A DNA stretch of 64,000 nucleotides from QZLE01 sp033852135 (GTDB lineage Bacteria > Pseudomonadota > Gammaproteobacteria > QZLD01): contig JAWSVB010000010.1 of assembly GCA_033852135.1 (NCBI GenBank), forward strand, positions 186,001 through 250,000, read 5' to 3'. Under the pieces are notes generated by a model. It worked only from the letters and a program-made list of their open reading frames with translations, searched no databases and was not told where the DNA came from. Positions 42,239 through 51,357 of this stretch are shown here, piece after piece; the stretch's first letter is position 1, and each line of letters starts with the position of its first letter. The translations under genes and the position numbers were made by a program.

Positions 42239-43519
42239 ATGGCTAGAAAGTGTGTAGTTAAGCCAGAAGCCGAGTGGGATGATTCTACAGCAATAGTTGA
42301 GCCAATGGATGGTGCGACAATAACTGCTAAAAAAACACCTACAAAAAAAACAACTGCAAAAAAAACATCTAAATCTAAAAAGAAAGATGATGTAACAGTT
42401 GCAGAGTCTGTTCCAAAAAAGCGTGGTCGCAAACCAAAGAAAGCTCAAGTTATTGAGTTTGAACCTGAGGTTAAGGCTGAGCTCCCAGAATTAACTGAAT
42501 CTCCAGAGAATGAAACCGCTGTTCTTGATGCTGATCTTGATATTGATCTTGGTGACATCGATATTAGTGATGCTGTTGCAGAAGTTGAAGTTGAAGCTGA
42601 AGAAGTTGTTGCTAAACCTGCTAAAAAAGCTGCTGTTAAGACAGCTACTAAAGCGAAAAAGAGTTCTGATGATGCATATGCAGATAAAAATATGGATGCA
42701 ACTCGTATCTATCTTGGTGAGATAGGTTTTTCACCACTTTTATCAGCTGAAGAAGAGGTGCATTTTGCCAGGCTAGCAAAAAAAGGTGTTGAGTCTGGAA
42801 GAAGACGCATGATTGAAAGTAATCTGCGCTTAGTAGTAAAAATTGCAAGACGTTATATGAATAGAGGGCTTCCTCTTCTTGATTTGATCGAAGAGGGAAA
42901 TTTAGGTTTGATAAGAGCAGTAGAAAAGTTTGATCCAGAGCGTGGATTTAGATTTTCTACCTACGCTACATGGTGGATTAGACAGACTATAGAGCGTGCG
43001 ATTATGAACCAAACACGCACAATAAGACTCCCAATTCATGTAATTAAAGAGATTAACTCTTTCCTACGTGTTTCAAGAAAATTAGCTCAGAATTTAGATC
43101 ATGAACCAACTGCAGAAGAGATTGCAGAGGCTGTTGATCGCCCAGTGCATGAAGTTAAAAAGATGCTTGGGTTAAATGAGAGAATCTCATCTGTAGATAC
43201 CCCAATTGGTAAAGATGCAGATAGAACTCTTGTTGATTCAATTGCTGATGATACTAATCCTGATCCTTCAAGATTGTTGCAGGAAGAGGATATTATGAGC
43301 CATATCGAAGAGTGGTTATCTCAGCTTAATGAAAAACAGCAGGCTGTAATTGTACGTAGGTTTGGTCTACATGGTTACTCAAAGTCTACTTTAGAGCAAG
43401 TTGGTAATGAGATTGGAGTTACTCGCGAAAGAGTAAGGCAGATCCAGATTGATGCACTAAAGAAACTGCGTGAGATTCTAGAGCGTACTGGATTTTCTGA
43501 AGAGATAATATTTGGTTAG
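42239..43519 (+). CDS. rpoS: Stationary-phase sigma factor RpoS with AT-hook-like N-terminal extension
   Basis: 426 residues against about 330 in E. coli. From about residue 153 (DATRIYLGEIGFSPLL) it is an ordinary RpoS: regions 1.2-2 with RFSTYATWWIRQTIERAI, region 3, and region 4 ending TRERVRQIQIDALKKLREIL. The first 150 residues differ. They hold a Lys/Thr repeat (TPTKKTTAKKTSKSKKK), an AT-hook-like KKRGRKPKK at 60-68, an acidic stretch (about 75-122) and a histone-H1-like PAKKAAVKTATKAKK. Strong RBS AAAGGAG. The extension may bind AT-rich DNA or control stability. It follows nlpD, the usual rpoS neighbour. Confidence 0.95.
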   Translation: MARKCVVKPEAEWDDSTAIVEPMDGATITAKKTPTKKTTAKKTSKSKKKDDVTVAESVPKKRGRKPKKAQVIEFEPEVKAELPELTESPENETAVLDADLDIDLGDIDISDAVAEVEVEAEEVVAKPAKKAAVKTATKAKKSSDDAYADKNMDATRIYLGEIGFSPLLSAEEEVHFARLAKKGVESGRRRMIESNLRLVVKIARRYMNRGLPLLDLIEEGNLGLIRAVEKFDPERGFRFSTYATWWIRQTIERAIMNQTRTIRLPIHVIKEINSFLRVSRKLAQNLDHEPTAEEIAEAVDRPVHEVKKMLGLNERISSVDTPIGKDADRTLVDSIADDTNPDPSRLLQEEDIMSHIEEWLSQLNEKQQAVIVRRFGLHGYSKSTLEQVGNEIGVTRERVRQIQIDALKKLREILERTGFSEEIIFG

Positions 43520-43549
43520 AATTAAAAGCAGTTGTAAATAAATAAAAAG

Positions 43550-43579
43550 CCTCGGTACTGTGCGTGCCGGGGTTTTTTT
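43550..43579 (+). terminator. Rho-independent terminator of rpoS
   Basis: A 9-bp stem CCTCGGTAC / GTGCCGGGG (two wobble pairs) with a 5-nt loop is followed by seven T, 30 bp after the rpoS stop. Confidence 0.9.
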
Positions 43580-43618
43580 GCGTTATAATCCCAACTTATT
43601 ATTAAAAAAGAGAATAAA

Positions 43619-44197
43619 ATGGTTCAGCAAATATACTTGGCCTCTAAATCACCGCGTCGAAGAGAACTATTAGATCAAATAGGAGTTGGCTTTGAAGTGG
43701 TTTCAGCAGATATTGATGAAACTGCATATGAGCATGAGTCAGCTGAAGAATTCGTATTGAGGATGGCTAAGGAAAAGGCTAGGGCTGGTTATGAAAGTGT
43801 TAACTCGGACAAAAGATTACCAACTTTAGGAGCTGATACCGTTGTTGTAGTTGATGGGGTAGTTTTTGGTAAACCCATTGACCAGCAAGATAGCTTTAAA
43901 ATGCTATCTAAGCTCTCAGGAAGATCTCACGAGGTTTACACCTCGGTAGCAATTGCATTTAATGGTAGTGTTATCTCCAGCACAAATAAGACACTTGTAA
44001 CATTCAGGGGTTTGGATGATGCTGAAATTTTGGCCTATATTGAAACGAAAGAGCCTGCTGATAAAGCCGGTTCTTATGCAATTCAAGGGTTGGCCGCCAG
44101 GTTTATTACTCAAATAGATGGAAGTTACTCAGGTGTTATGGGGTTGCCGATATTTGAGACCGCAGAATTATTAAAAGAGATTGAAGGAAAAATATGA
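43619..44197 (+). CDS. yhdE: Maf-type nucleotide pyrophosphatase (YhdE)
   Basis: 192 residues. The N-terminal ASKSPRRRELL is the Maf signature, and GADTVVVVDG and LSGRSHEVYTSVA complete the nucleotide site. YhdE-type Maf proteins hydrolyse dTTP and UTP to monophosphates, including modified forms, and affect septum formation when in excess. The stop overlaps the rng start (ATGA). The order yhdE-rng-yhdP is that of E. coli, but mreBCD, which usually precede it, are replaced here by rpoS. Confidence 0.93.
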   Translation: MVQQIYLASKSPRRRELLDQIGVGFEVVSADIDETAYEHESAEEFVLRMAKEKARAGYESVNSDKRLPTLGADTVVVVDGVVFGKPIDQQDSFKMLSKLSGRSHEVYTSVAIAFNGSVISSTNKTLVTFRGLDDAEILAYIETKEPADKAGSYAIQGLAARFITQIDGSYSGVMGLPIFETAELLKEIEGKI

Positions 44198-45657
44198 GCC
44201 AAGAGCTATTAATAAATGTCACACCTCGAGAAACTCGCGTGGCCCTACTGGGAAATGGTGTGTTGCTTGAGGTTCATATAGAACGTAGCTCTAAGCGCGG
44301 TTTAGTTGGTAATGTATATAAAGGTAAGGTGGCTAGAGTTTTGCCTGGTATGCAAGCTGCATTTGTTGACATTGGATTTGATAAAGCAGGGTTTCTACAC
44401 GTTTCTGATATTGTTCCACCTTCTAAAAATGGCAATGAATCTGCTACTGAGCCAAATATCGCTGATATTTTGCATGAAGGGCAGAGCTTATTGGTGCAAG
44501 TATTAAAAGACCCAATTGGCACTAAAGGTGCCCGTCTTACAACTCAGTTAACAATTCCATCACGTTATTTAGTTTTACTACCTAATTCAGAAAATATTGC
44601 CGTATCTGCTCGTATAGAAGATGAGGATGAGCGTGATAGATTGCTGACATGTATGAATGATTTTATTGATAGTGATGAAAAATATGGGTTTATTGTCAGA
44701 ACTGCAGCAGAATCAGTTAAAAAAGAGTTGTTAGAAGAGGATAGTATTTTCCTTAAAAAACTGATGGGTTCAATAAGTGAAAGGGCAAAAGCGGCTAAAC
44801 CAGGAACCTTGGTTCATGTAGATTTACCTCTGTTTTTACGAACTTTAAGGGATTCTGGTGGGTCTCAAGTTGAGAGAACACGAATTGATTCGCGTGATAC
44901 ATATAAAATGGTTCAAGTTTTTTGTGAACAGTTTTTACCAGATATGCTGCCAGGCTTAGAGTACTACACTGGAGAGCGTCCAATATTTGATCTCTACGCT
45001 GTAGAAGATGAGATTCAAAAAGCTCTAGAGCGTAAAGTACAATTAAAATCTGGTGGATATCTGATTATTGATCAGACAGAAGCGATGACCACAATCGATG
45101 TAAATACTGGAGCCTATGTTGGTAGTAGAAACTTAGAAGAGACTATATTCAAGACAAATTTAGAAGCAGCTCAGGCAATCGCCAGACAATTGCGTTTACG
45201 TAACTTAGGTGGAATTATCATACTTGATTTTATAGATATGATGGAAGAGGAGCATAAGCAGCAAGTTCTGAATATGCTTGAAAAAAGCCTTGAACAAGAT
45301 CACGCAAAAACAAACCTTAGCGAGGTATCATCATTAGGTCTTGTACAGATGACAAGAAAGCGTACAAAAGAGAGTCTTGAGCATGTTTTATGCGAAACTT
45401 GCTCAACTTGTGGCGGTAAAGGATTCTTAAAAACTGCGGACACAGTTTGTTATGAAATTTTCCGTGAAGTGATTCGTTTAAGTCGTCAATTCCAGACTAA
45501 ATCATTTTTAATATTGGCTTCACAAGACGTTGTTGATCGCCTTTTAGATGAAGAGTCAGCAAGTGTTGCAGAGCTTGAGGCCTTTACTGAAAAGCACTTA
45601 AGATTCCAAGCAGAGGTAACCTATACACAAGAGCAATATGATGTAGTCCCGGTATAG
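44194..45657 (+). CDS. rng: Ribonuclease G
   Basis: 487 residues. S1 domain (about 35-120; GLVGNVYKGKVARVLPGMQA), then the RNase E/G catalytic core with metal ligands in IDVNTGAYVG and ILDFIDMM, and the zinc-link CSTCGGKG. It lacks the long C-terminal scaffold of RNase E. It trims the 16S rRNA 5' end and degrades some mRNAs. Translationally coupled to yhdE by a 4-bp overlap. Confidence 0.96.
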   Translation: MSQELLINVTPRETRVALLGNGVLLEVHIERSSKRGLVGNVYKGKVARVLPGMQAAFVDIGFDKAGFLHVSDIVPPSKNGNESATEPNIADILHEGQSLLVQVLKDPIGTKGARLTTQLTIPSRYLVLLPNSENIAVSARIEDEDERDRLLTCMNDFIDSDEKYGFIVRTAAESVKKELLEEDSIFLKKLMGSISERAKAAKPGTLVHVDLPLFLRTLRDSGGSQVERTRIDSRDTYKMVQVFCEQFLPDMLPGLEYYTGERPIFDLYAVEDEIQKALERKVQLKSGGYLIIDQTEAMTTIDVNTGAYVGSRNLEETIFKTNLEAAQAIARQLRLRNLGGIIILDFIDMMEEEHKQQVLNMLEKSLEQDHAKTNLSEVSSLGLVQMTRKRTKESLEHVLCETCSTCGGKGFLKTADTVCYEIFREVIRLSRQFQTKSFLILASQDVVDRLLDEESASVAELEAFTEKHLRFQAEVTYTQEQYDVVPV

Positions 45658-45723
45658 GCCCGATATATGAATTTTGTAATGGTAACAAGTAATACTCCAA
45701 TTAAATAAAGACAGGGTAAATAA

Positions 45724-48700
45724 TTGAAAAGATCAGCATTTCATAAAGCATGGCTATCTAGCATGGGGTTAATATCCTCTGTGCTGATTATTTGTGCTTT
45801 GGCTGTGACAATAATTAGAATTATGGTCCCAAGTGTTCCATCCTATAGACAGGAGTTACAGGACTGGTTGTCTGTATATCTTGGGCATAAGGTTAAAATA
45901 GAAAATCTGGGGGTAAAATTAAATGGCCTTGATTTAATTATTAGAATTAATGAGGCTGAAATTCTCGCTAAAGATAATAAAAGTAGTATGTTCCAACTGC
46001 AGGACTTGCGTGTTTCTGTAGACTTAATGAAGGTAATAACAGATTTAAAAGTTGAGCCAGAAACTATTGATCTAATTGGCCTTGATCTTTCGGTCGAAAG
46101 GGATATTAACGGCAAATTTGTGATGCAGGGGCTAAGCAGCTTTACCGAGGTATTTGCTGATAGTTCTAAAGCTGATGTACCTAAAAAAAGTAAGGGAACA
46201 TTTATTGATCAGTTGAGCGGGGTAAAGACCAATATAAGAATTGTTGATAGTACTTTGCTTTATCGTGATGCAATTACCGGGAAAATTTTTCAAGCAAATA
46301 GAATTAATTTGATTCTAGGAAGAGATGACGAAGGGCCAACTTTATCAGGAGCTGTGCAGTTACCAAGTGAGCTTGGTGATAGATTGCGTTTTTATTCTAA
46401 ATTAACTAAGAGACAAAGCAGTTCTTTAATCCCTTCGGTTGAATTTTATCTACAGGGTACCAGAATGAAATTTCATAACTGGCCTGTAATTTCGGAGCTT
46501 AAAAAACATCCACGTCCTGTTGGCGGTGATGTAGATATGCAGTTTTGGGGGGAGTTTGATAGCCAAGAGATTCGTGAAATTCAAGGGAGAATTCTTGGGA
46601 GAGAGATCGAGGTTGAAGCAACGAATAAGAAAGGGCTAAAGCGCAGCTTAAAGCTTGATAAAGTAGATGGAGATTTTGCTTTTACATCCGGGGTGTATGG
46701 TTGGAAGCTTGATGCTGCAAATCTGCAGGTGGTAAAAAATGATAATATTTGGGGTGTAAAAGATATCTCTGCATGGACAAATATTGGCGATACTTCTGAG
46801 CAGCGTGATATAGGAGTTACATTTAACCATTTACAGTTTAATGATAGTAATGAATTTGTCGAGATGATTCCTGGGGTTGACGACAACATAAAACAGAAGA
46901 TAAAAAGTGCAGCACTTTCAGCAAAGTTAAAAAAAGGGGTGGTTTTTGCTTCGCTTGAAAATGGAGATTTAAAGTCAATTGCCACCGACCTAACTATTGA
47001 TAGGTTTTCTATTGGGCATGGGGCAAAAAGGTTTTATTCCACAGGGATAGATTACCGTATTCTAGCTACCGAAAAGCGTGGGTTGCTGCGTTTGTCATCT
47101 GAATCTGGAACTGGCGTGTTCGCAACAGGTGATCTATTCCGCAAGCCATTTAAAGTTAAAACAATAGAGGGTGACATTTCTTGGAGCATTGATGCAAATC
47201 AGTTTGCATTACATAGCTATGGGGTAGATATATTAAATCAGGATATATCAGCAAAAGTTAGATTCGATTATAACAGCTTTAAAAATTCACTTGGTGTGCT
47301 TGATCTGCAAGCAAATGTTGAGAAGGGTGATGCAACAAGCGCCCCTAATTTTTATCCGGCAAAAATAATGGGCTCTCAATTATTAAATTGGTTGGATAAT
47401 GCGTTTCTTACAGGTGAAGTTACTAGCGGAAAAGTTTTGGTTTATGGTGAACTTAATAATTTCCCATACAATAATAAAAATGGAATCTTTGAAGTTGATG
47501 CCATAGTTAAGAATGTAGACCTGGATTTTCATCCAGCATGGGGAAATATAGATCAAGCTGATGCAAGGTTGCTATTTCATAATAATGGCATGGACATCTC
47601 AATTCTAAATGGAAAAATTGGCAAAACAGTCAAGGTTAAATCAGGTTATGCTCGGATTAAAAGCTTTAGGCGTTCTCCATTAGAAGTTAAGGCAAAAGTT
47701 CATGGTAATGGAGATGATTACCTCTCTTTTTTAAAGTCTAGCCCTCTTGAATTTGCACGAACTAAAGCATTTTCCAAATTAGGTATAAGTGGTGAAACAT
47801 CTTTAGATCTGGGTTTGGAAATTCCACTTGTTATGGGGAGAGTTTCAGACGCTAAGGTTAATGGTATTTTAGGTTTTAATAGTGTTGATTTTAATTTAGA
47901 AGAAACACCATTTTTTGTGGATGATATAAATGGCACTGCTAGTTTTAATCATTTAGGAGCAATTGATAGCGACCTGTCAGCAAAAATATTTGGCGAAGAT
48001 TTAAAGTTAAATGTATATGGTAAAAAGAGTAGTGGTGGCGGTATAGATACCATGATTAATGCTGAGGCATTAGTTGATTTAACTGATGTGATAGACCCCA
48101 AGTATCACTCTTCGCTAGGAGTTATTGATGGTAAATCATTGTGGGGCGTATCGATTAAGTTGCCAAACTCATTAGATACTCCAAATCAGAGAGGCCTAAA
48201 GATAAAGGCTAAAAGCGATCTTGTCGGCACTACAATTTTACTGCCACAGCCTATGTCTAAGATAAGCGTATTATCGAAGAAGAATACTGAACTATCCATG
48301 AATTATATGGTTGGGGATGAAGTAGATTTAGTGGCGAAAATTGATGGTGTTGGTTCTGCAAAGGTCAGATTTGCAGATGATTCATTTGGTAAAATGGAGC
48401 GGGGACAGATTCTATTAGGTTCTTTGAATGCAAAAATACCTAATACAAAAGGGATGCAAATATATGGCTCATTAAAGTCATTTAATCTTGATTTATGGAA
48501 AAAATCGTTAGAAACACTGGTGAAACCTAAGCAAAATAGCTCAGGGTTTGAACAGCTTGAGTTTAGTGATATTAAAGTTGATATTGGTAGGTTGATTTTT
48601 GCTAATAGAGATTTTAATGAAATAAATGCCATTTTAATTAAAAAACCATCAGCTTGGCGTGTTCAGCTTACAAGCGATAGGGTTAATGGTTGGTTATTAG

Positions 48701-49710
48701 CTTCAAAGCAGAATTCTCATATTAAAAAGATTAAAGGCGTATTCGAAAAACTAGATATTCAGTCTTCTGTTAATGGTAAAAAAAGTACTAATTCAGAAAG
48801 CGATAGCCAGTCTGAAAATATTCCTAAAATTGAGTTAGTGGAAATATCTCCACAAGAGATCCCCGCGCTAGATCTTGTAGTGGAAAAACTGTTTATCGAT
48901 GGTCAAAAACTCGGGAGTTTAAATTTTATATCTAGTCCAATAGCGTCGGGTATGCAGTTTGAAAGGATAGATGTTGAAGGGGATATTCTATCTATGAAAG
49001 CAAATGGTAGCTGGCTTAAAAATAAAAAAGTTGGTGAACGTACCCATTTCCAGGCGAACATGAATAGCAGTAACGTTGGTGCAGTATTCGATACCCTGGG
49101 GCAGAAGGGACAGGTTAAAAATGGCAATGGTAAAGCTAACTATGATGTTTATTGGCAAGGATCTCCGTGGGAAGCAGATATATCATCTATCGAAGGTACT
49201 ATTGAATATGAAGTGTCTAAGGGACAGCTGTTAAAGATAGAGCCAGGATTTGGGCGCATGATTGGTATATTTAGTATTGAAACATTGTGGCGGCGTATGA
49301 TATTCGATTTTAGGGATATCTTTAGTGAAGGTTTTGCATTTGATCTTATGAAAGGGTCAATTAAAGCAAGTGATGGAAATGCCTATATCAATAATTTTCA
49401 ACTAAAGGGTGTCGCTGCTACGGTTGATATGGAAGGTCGTATTGGATTGCGTGATAAGGATTTAGATCAGATTATTACAATAACACCTAAAGCAAGTTCA
49501 GCTCTTCCTCTTGTTGGTGGACTTGCTGCCGGAACTGGTGTGGGTTTAGGCATTTTAATTTTGCAAAAGGTTTTTCAAAGCCCATTAGAGAAAATGAGCT
49601 CGATAAATTATAAAGTTACTGGGTCATGGGATGATCCTAAAATGGAAAAATATAAGGTTGAAGAACCACCTACTGAATATGAAATAGATGATGTGCTTGA
49701 AGGGGTATAG
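45724..49710 (+). CDS. yhdP: YhdP, AsmA-like phospholipid transport protein
   Basis: 1328 residues from a TTG start. One N-terminal membrane helix (about 12-32) is followed by a very long beta-rich periplasmic part (DUF3971 then an AsmA-like end). The family tail GLGILILQKVFQSPLEKMS and YKVTGSWDDPKMEK is visible. YhdP is one of the AsmA-like bridges thought to carry phospholipids from inner to outer membrane. It sits between rng and the nitrilase, as is common in this lineage. The lipoprotein tldD neighbour seen in E. coli is not present. Confidence 0.93.
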   Translation: MKRSAFHKAWLSSMGLISSVLIICALAVTIIRIMVPSVPSYRQELQDWLSVYLGHKVKIENLGVKLNGLDLIIRINEAEILAKDNKSSMFQLQDLRVSVDLMKVITDLKVEPETIDLIGLDLSVERDINGKFVMQGLSSFTEVFADSSKADVPKKSKGTFIDQLSGVKTNIRIVDSTLLYRDAITGKIFQANRINLILGRDDEGPTLSGAVQLPSELGDRLRFYSKLTKRQSSSLIPSVEFYLQGTRMKFHNWPVISELKKHPRPVGGDVDMQFWGEFDSQEIREIQGRILGREIEVEATNKKGLKRSLKLDKVDGDFAFTSGVYGWKLDAANLQVVKNDNIWGVKDISAWTNIGDTSEQRDIGVTFNHLQFNDSNEFVEMIPGVDDNIKQKIKSAALSAKLKKGVVFASLENGDLKSIATDLTIDRFSIGHGAKRFYSTGIDYRILATEKRGLLRLSSESGTGVFATGDLFRKPFKVKTIEGDISWSIDANQFALHSYGVDILNQDISAKVRFDYNSFKNSLGVLDLQANVEKGDATSAPNFYPAKIMGSQLLNWLDNAFLTGEVTSGKVLVYGELNNFPYNNKNGIFEVDAIVKNVDLDFHPAWGNIDQADARLLFHNNGMDISILNGKIGKTVKVKSGYARIKSFRRSPLEVKAKVHGNGDDYLSFLKSSPLEFARTKAFSKLGISGETSLDLGLEIPLVMGRVSDAKVNGILGFNSVDFNLEETPFFVDDINGTASFNHLGAIDSDLSAKIFGEDLKLNVYGKKSSGGGIDTMINAEALVDLTDVIDPKYHSSLGVIDGKSLWGVSIKLPNSLDTPNQRGLKIKAKSDLVGTTILLPQPMSKISVLSKKNTELSMNYMVGDEVDLVAKIDGVGSAKVRFADDSFGKMERGQILLGSLNAKIPNTKGMQIYGSLKSFNLDLWKKSLETLVKPKQNSSGFEQLEFSDIKVDIGRLIFANRDFNEINAILIKKPSAWRVQLTSDRVNGWLLASKQNSHIKKIKGVFEKLDIQSSVNGKKSTNSESDSQSENIPKIELVEISPQEIPALDLVVEKLFIDGQKLGSLNFISSPIASGMQFERIDVEGDILSMKANGSWLKNKKVGERTHFQANMNSSNVGAVFDTLGQKGQVKNGNGKANYDVYWQGSPWEADISSIEGTIEYEVSKGQLLKIEPGFGRMIGIFSIETLWRRMIFDFRDIFSEGFAFDLMKGSIKASDGNAYINNFQLKGVAATVDMEGRIGLRDKDLDQIITITPKASSALPLVGGLAAGTGVGLGILILQKVFQSPLEKMSSINYKVTGSWDDPKMEKYKVEEPPTEYEIDDVLEGV

Positions 49711-49715
49711 GTGAG

Positions 49716-50585
49716 TTGATACAGAGTGGTAGAAATAAAACGGATAAGATTTATGTTGCGGCCATTCAAATGGTTTCATCGGATTGTGTTGAACAAAATC
49801 TTACACAAGCTGAGACTCTTATTAATAATGCCGTGAATAAAGGCGCTTGTTTTATCCTGCTTCCAGAAAATTTCGCTTTTATGGGATATGATACCGCTAG
49901 TGCTTTATCAGTTGCCGAAGCTGAAGGTGATGGAGTCATTCAAGATAAAATATCACAGTTAGCTAAAAGGTATCGAGTAACTATAGTTGCTGGAACGATT
50001 CCAATTATTGCTGAAGAATATATTAAATCTGAACCAGGAAAAGAGAGCATTAAAAAAATAAAAGCAGCATCAATAATATATGGTCCAGATGGTAATGTTT
50101 TAGCTAGGTATGATAAGCAGCATCTTTTCGATGTTTATTTAGATAGTAGTCAGGAAACATATCGCGAGTCAGATACTTATTCCGCAGGAAATTCAGTAGT
50201 TACTGTAAAAACAGAGGTCGGAATGGTTGGAATGTCTATCTGTTATGATCTTCGCTTTCCAGAGATGTTTCGTCAGATGCATGATAATGGCGTACAGATT
50301 ATTTTGGCACCGTCCGCTTTTACTGAGCAAACCGGAAGGGTTCATTGGGAGCCTTTACTGCGGGCAAGAGCAATAGAGAACCTTTGTTATGTCATAGCAG
50401 CAAACCAAGGTGGGATGCATATCAATGGGCGTAAGACATACGGAAACTCAATGGTTATAGACCCATGGGGTAGAATAACAGCAAGAATTCAAAATGGTGC
50501 AGGTGTGATTATTTCTGAAATTAACCTAGATTTGCAAAATAGTATTAGAAATGATTTTCCCGCGCTGGAACACCGAAAAAAATAA
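49716..50585 (+). CDS. Carbon-nitrogen hydrolase (Nit1/NIT2-like)
   Basis: 289 residues from a TTG five bases after the yhdP stop. The catalytic Glu-Lys-Cys triad is visible: LLPENFAFMG, RYDKQHLFDV and GMSICYDLRFPEMFRQ. The family includes omega-amidases and enzymes that repair deaminated glutathione; the C-terminal RIQNGAGVIISEINLD fits. It usually lies between yhdP and tldD; here tldD is absent from the window. The exact substrate is not determined by sequence. Confidence 0.9.
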   Translation: MIQSGRNKTDKIYVAAIQMVSSDCVEQNLTQAETLINNAVNKGACFILLPENFAFMGYDTASALSVAEAEGDGVIQDKISQLAKRYRVTIVAGTIPIIAEEYIKSEPGKESIKKIKAASIIYGPDGNVLARYDKQHLFDVYLDSSQETYRESDTYSAGNSVVTVKTEVGMVGMSICYDLRFPEMFRQMHDNGVQIILAPSAFTEQTGRVHWEPLLRARAIENLCYVIAANQGGMHINGRKTYGNSMVIDPWGRITARIQNGAGVIISEINLDLQNSIRNDFPALEHRKK

Positions 50586-50692
50586 AATTTATACCGTGCG
50601 GTTAATGTCACATAGGAATATGCCGATATAGTATAAATAAGGTGAATAAAATACCTATATAAGGAACTTAATATAGGTAAAAAGAGGTGTAG

Positions 50693-51136
50693 ATGTTTTT
50701 TCGTGGATTCATATTATTAGTTGTTTGTAGCAGTTTGGTTGCAGGTATTACCTCATCTAAACCTGCTTTTTCATCTGATATAGCATCTGAAAGATTTTCA
50801 ATTGAATCGAGTGAAAGGACATTTTTACCGGTTAAAAAAGGGAAGTTTTTGCGTTCAGAGAGAGAGCGTTTAAATGACTCTATTTGTGAATACGCGGTAT
50901 CTCTAGATTTTGAATGTGCCATGGAAGAGAGCCCACCCTGTCAAAAACTTGTCCCTATAGCATTTAATTTTTGTAGATCTGAACTGTATAGACAGATGCA
51001 CCCGCAAGTTATTTCGCGTAGTGAATCACGGCATTGGACAAGAAAATTCAAAAAATGTGTTTATGCTGCAACAAAAGCGCTAGTAACTAATCCTGATCGT
51101 CAAGAACGTTTTTGCCATGCTGATGAAGGGTATTAA
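50693..51136 (+). CDS. Secreted Cys-containing hypothetical protein
   Basis: 147 residues. An N-terminal signal peptide (FFRGFILLVVCSSLVAG) and, in the mature part, six cysteines (ICEYAVSLDFECAMEESPPC, NFCRSEL, KKCVYAA, RFCHADE), enough for three disulfides. I do not recognise the family. The C-terminal half is basic. It is not in an obvious operon: 107 bp after the nitrilase and 220 bp before fliK. Confidence 0.65.
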   Translation: MFFRGFILLVVCSSLVAGITSSKPAFSSDIASERFSIESSERTFLPVKKGKFLRSERERLNDSICEYAVSLDFECAMEESPPCQKLVPIAFNFCRSELYRQMHPQVISRSESRHWTRKFKKCVYAATKALVTNPDRQERFCHADEGY

Positions 51137-51303
51137 CGCATTGATATACCGGTAGAATATTCTGGGTGCGCCTTTTAAAAGCGGTGCATAAGCATTTGAT
51201 TTAAATCACTAGCATTAAATATAAATATTTTGGATCTGATATTTAGAGCAAAATATTGTTTTATTTGCGCCTCAAATCTTAAATATCATAGACCTAGAAA
51301 AAG

Positions 51304-51320
51304 TTGGTATCATTTTTGCT
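51304..51320 (+). promoter_or_regulatory. Candidate sigma-54 promoter for fliK
   Basis: TTGGTATCATTTTTGCT has the invariant GG and GC separated by exactly 10 bp and a full TTGCT -12 box, but three mismatches in the -24 box. Initiation would fall near 51330, between here and the fliK RBS. Confidence 0.55.
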
Positions 51321-51357
51321 GTACTATCTATAGTTATCAATGATGGAGATAGATAAG

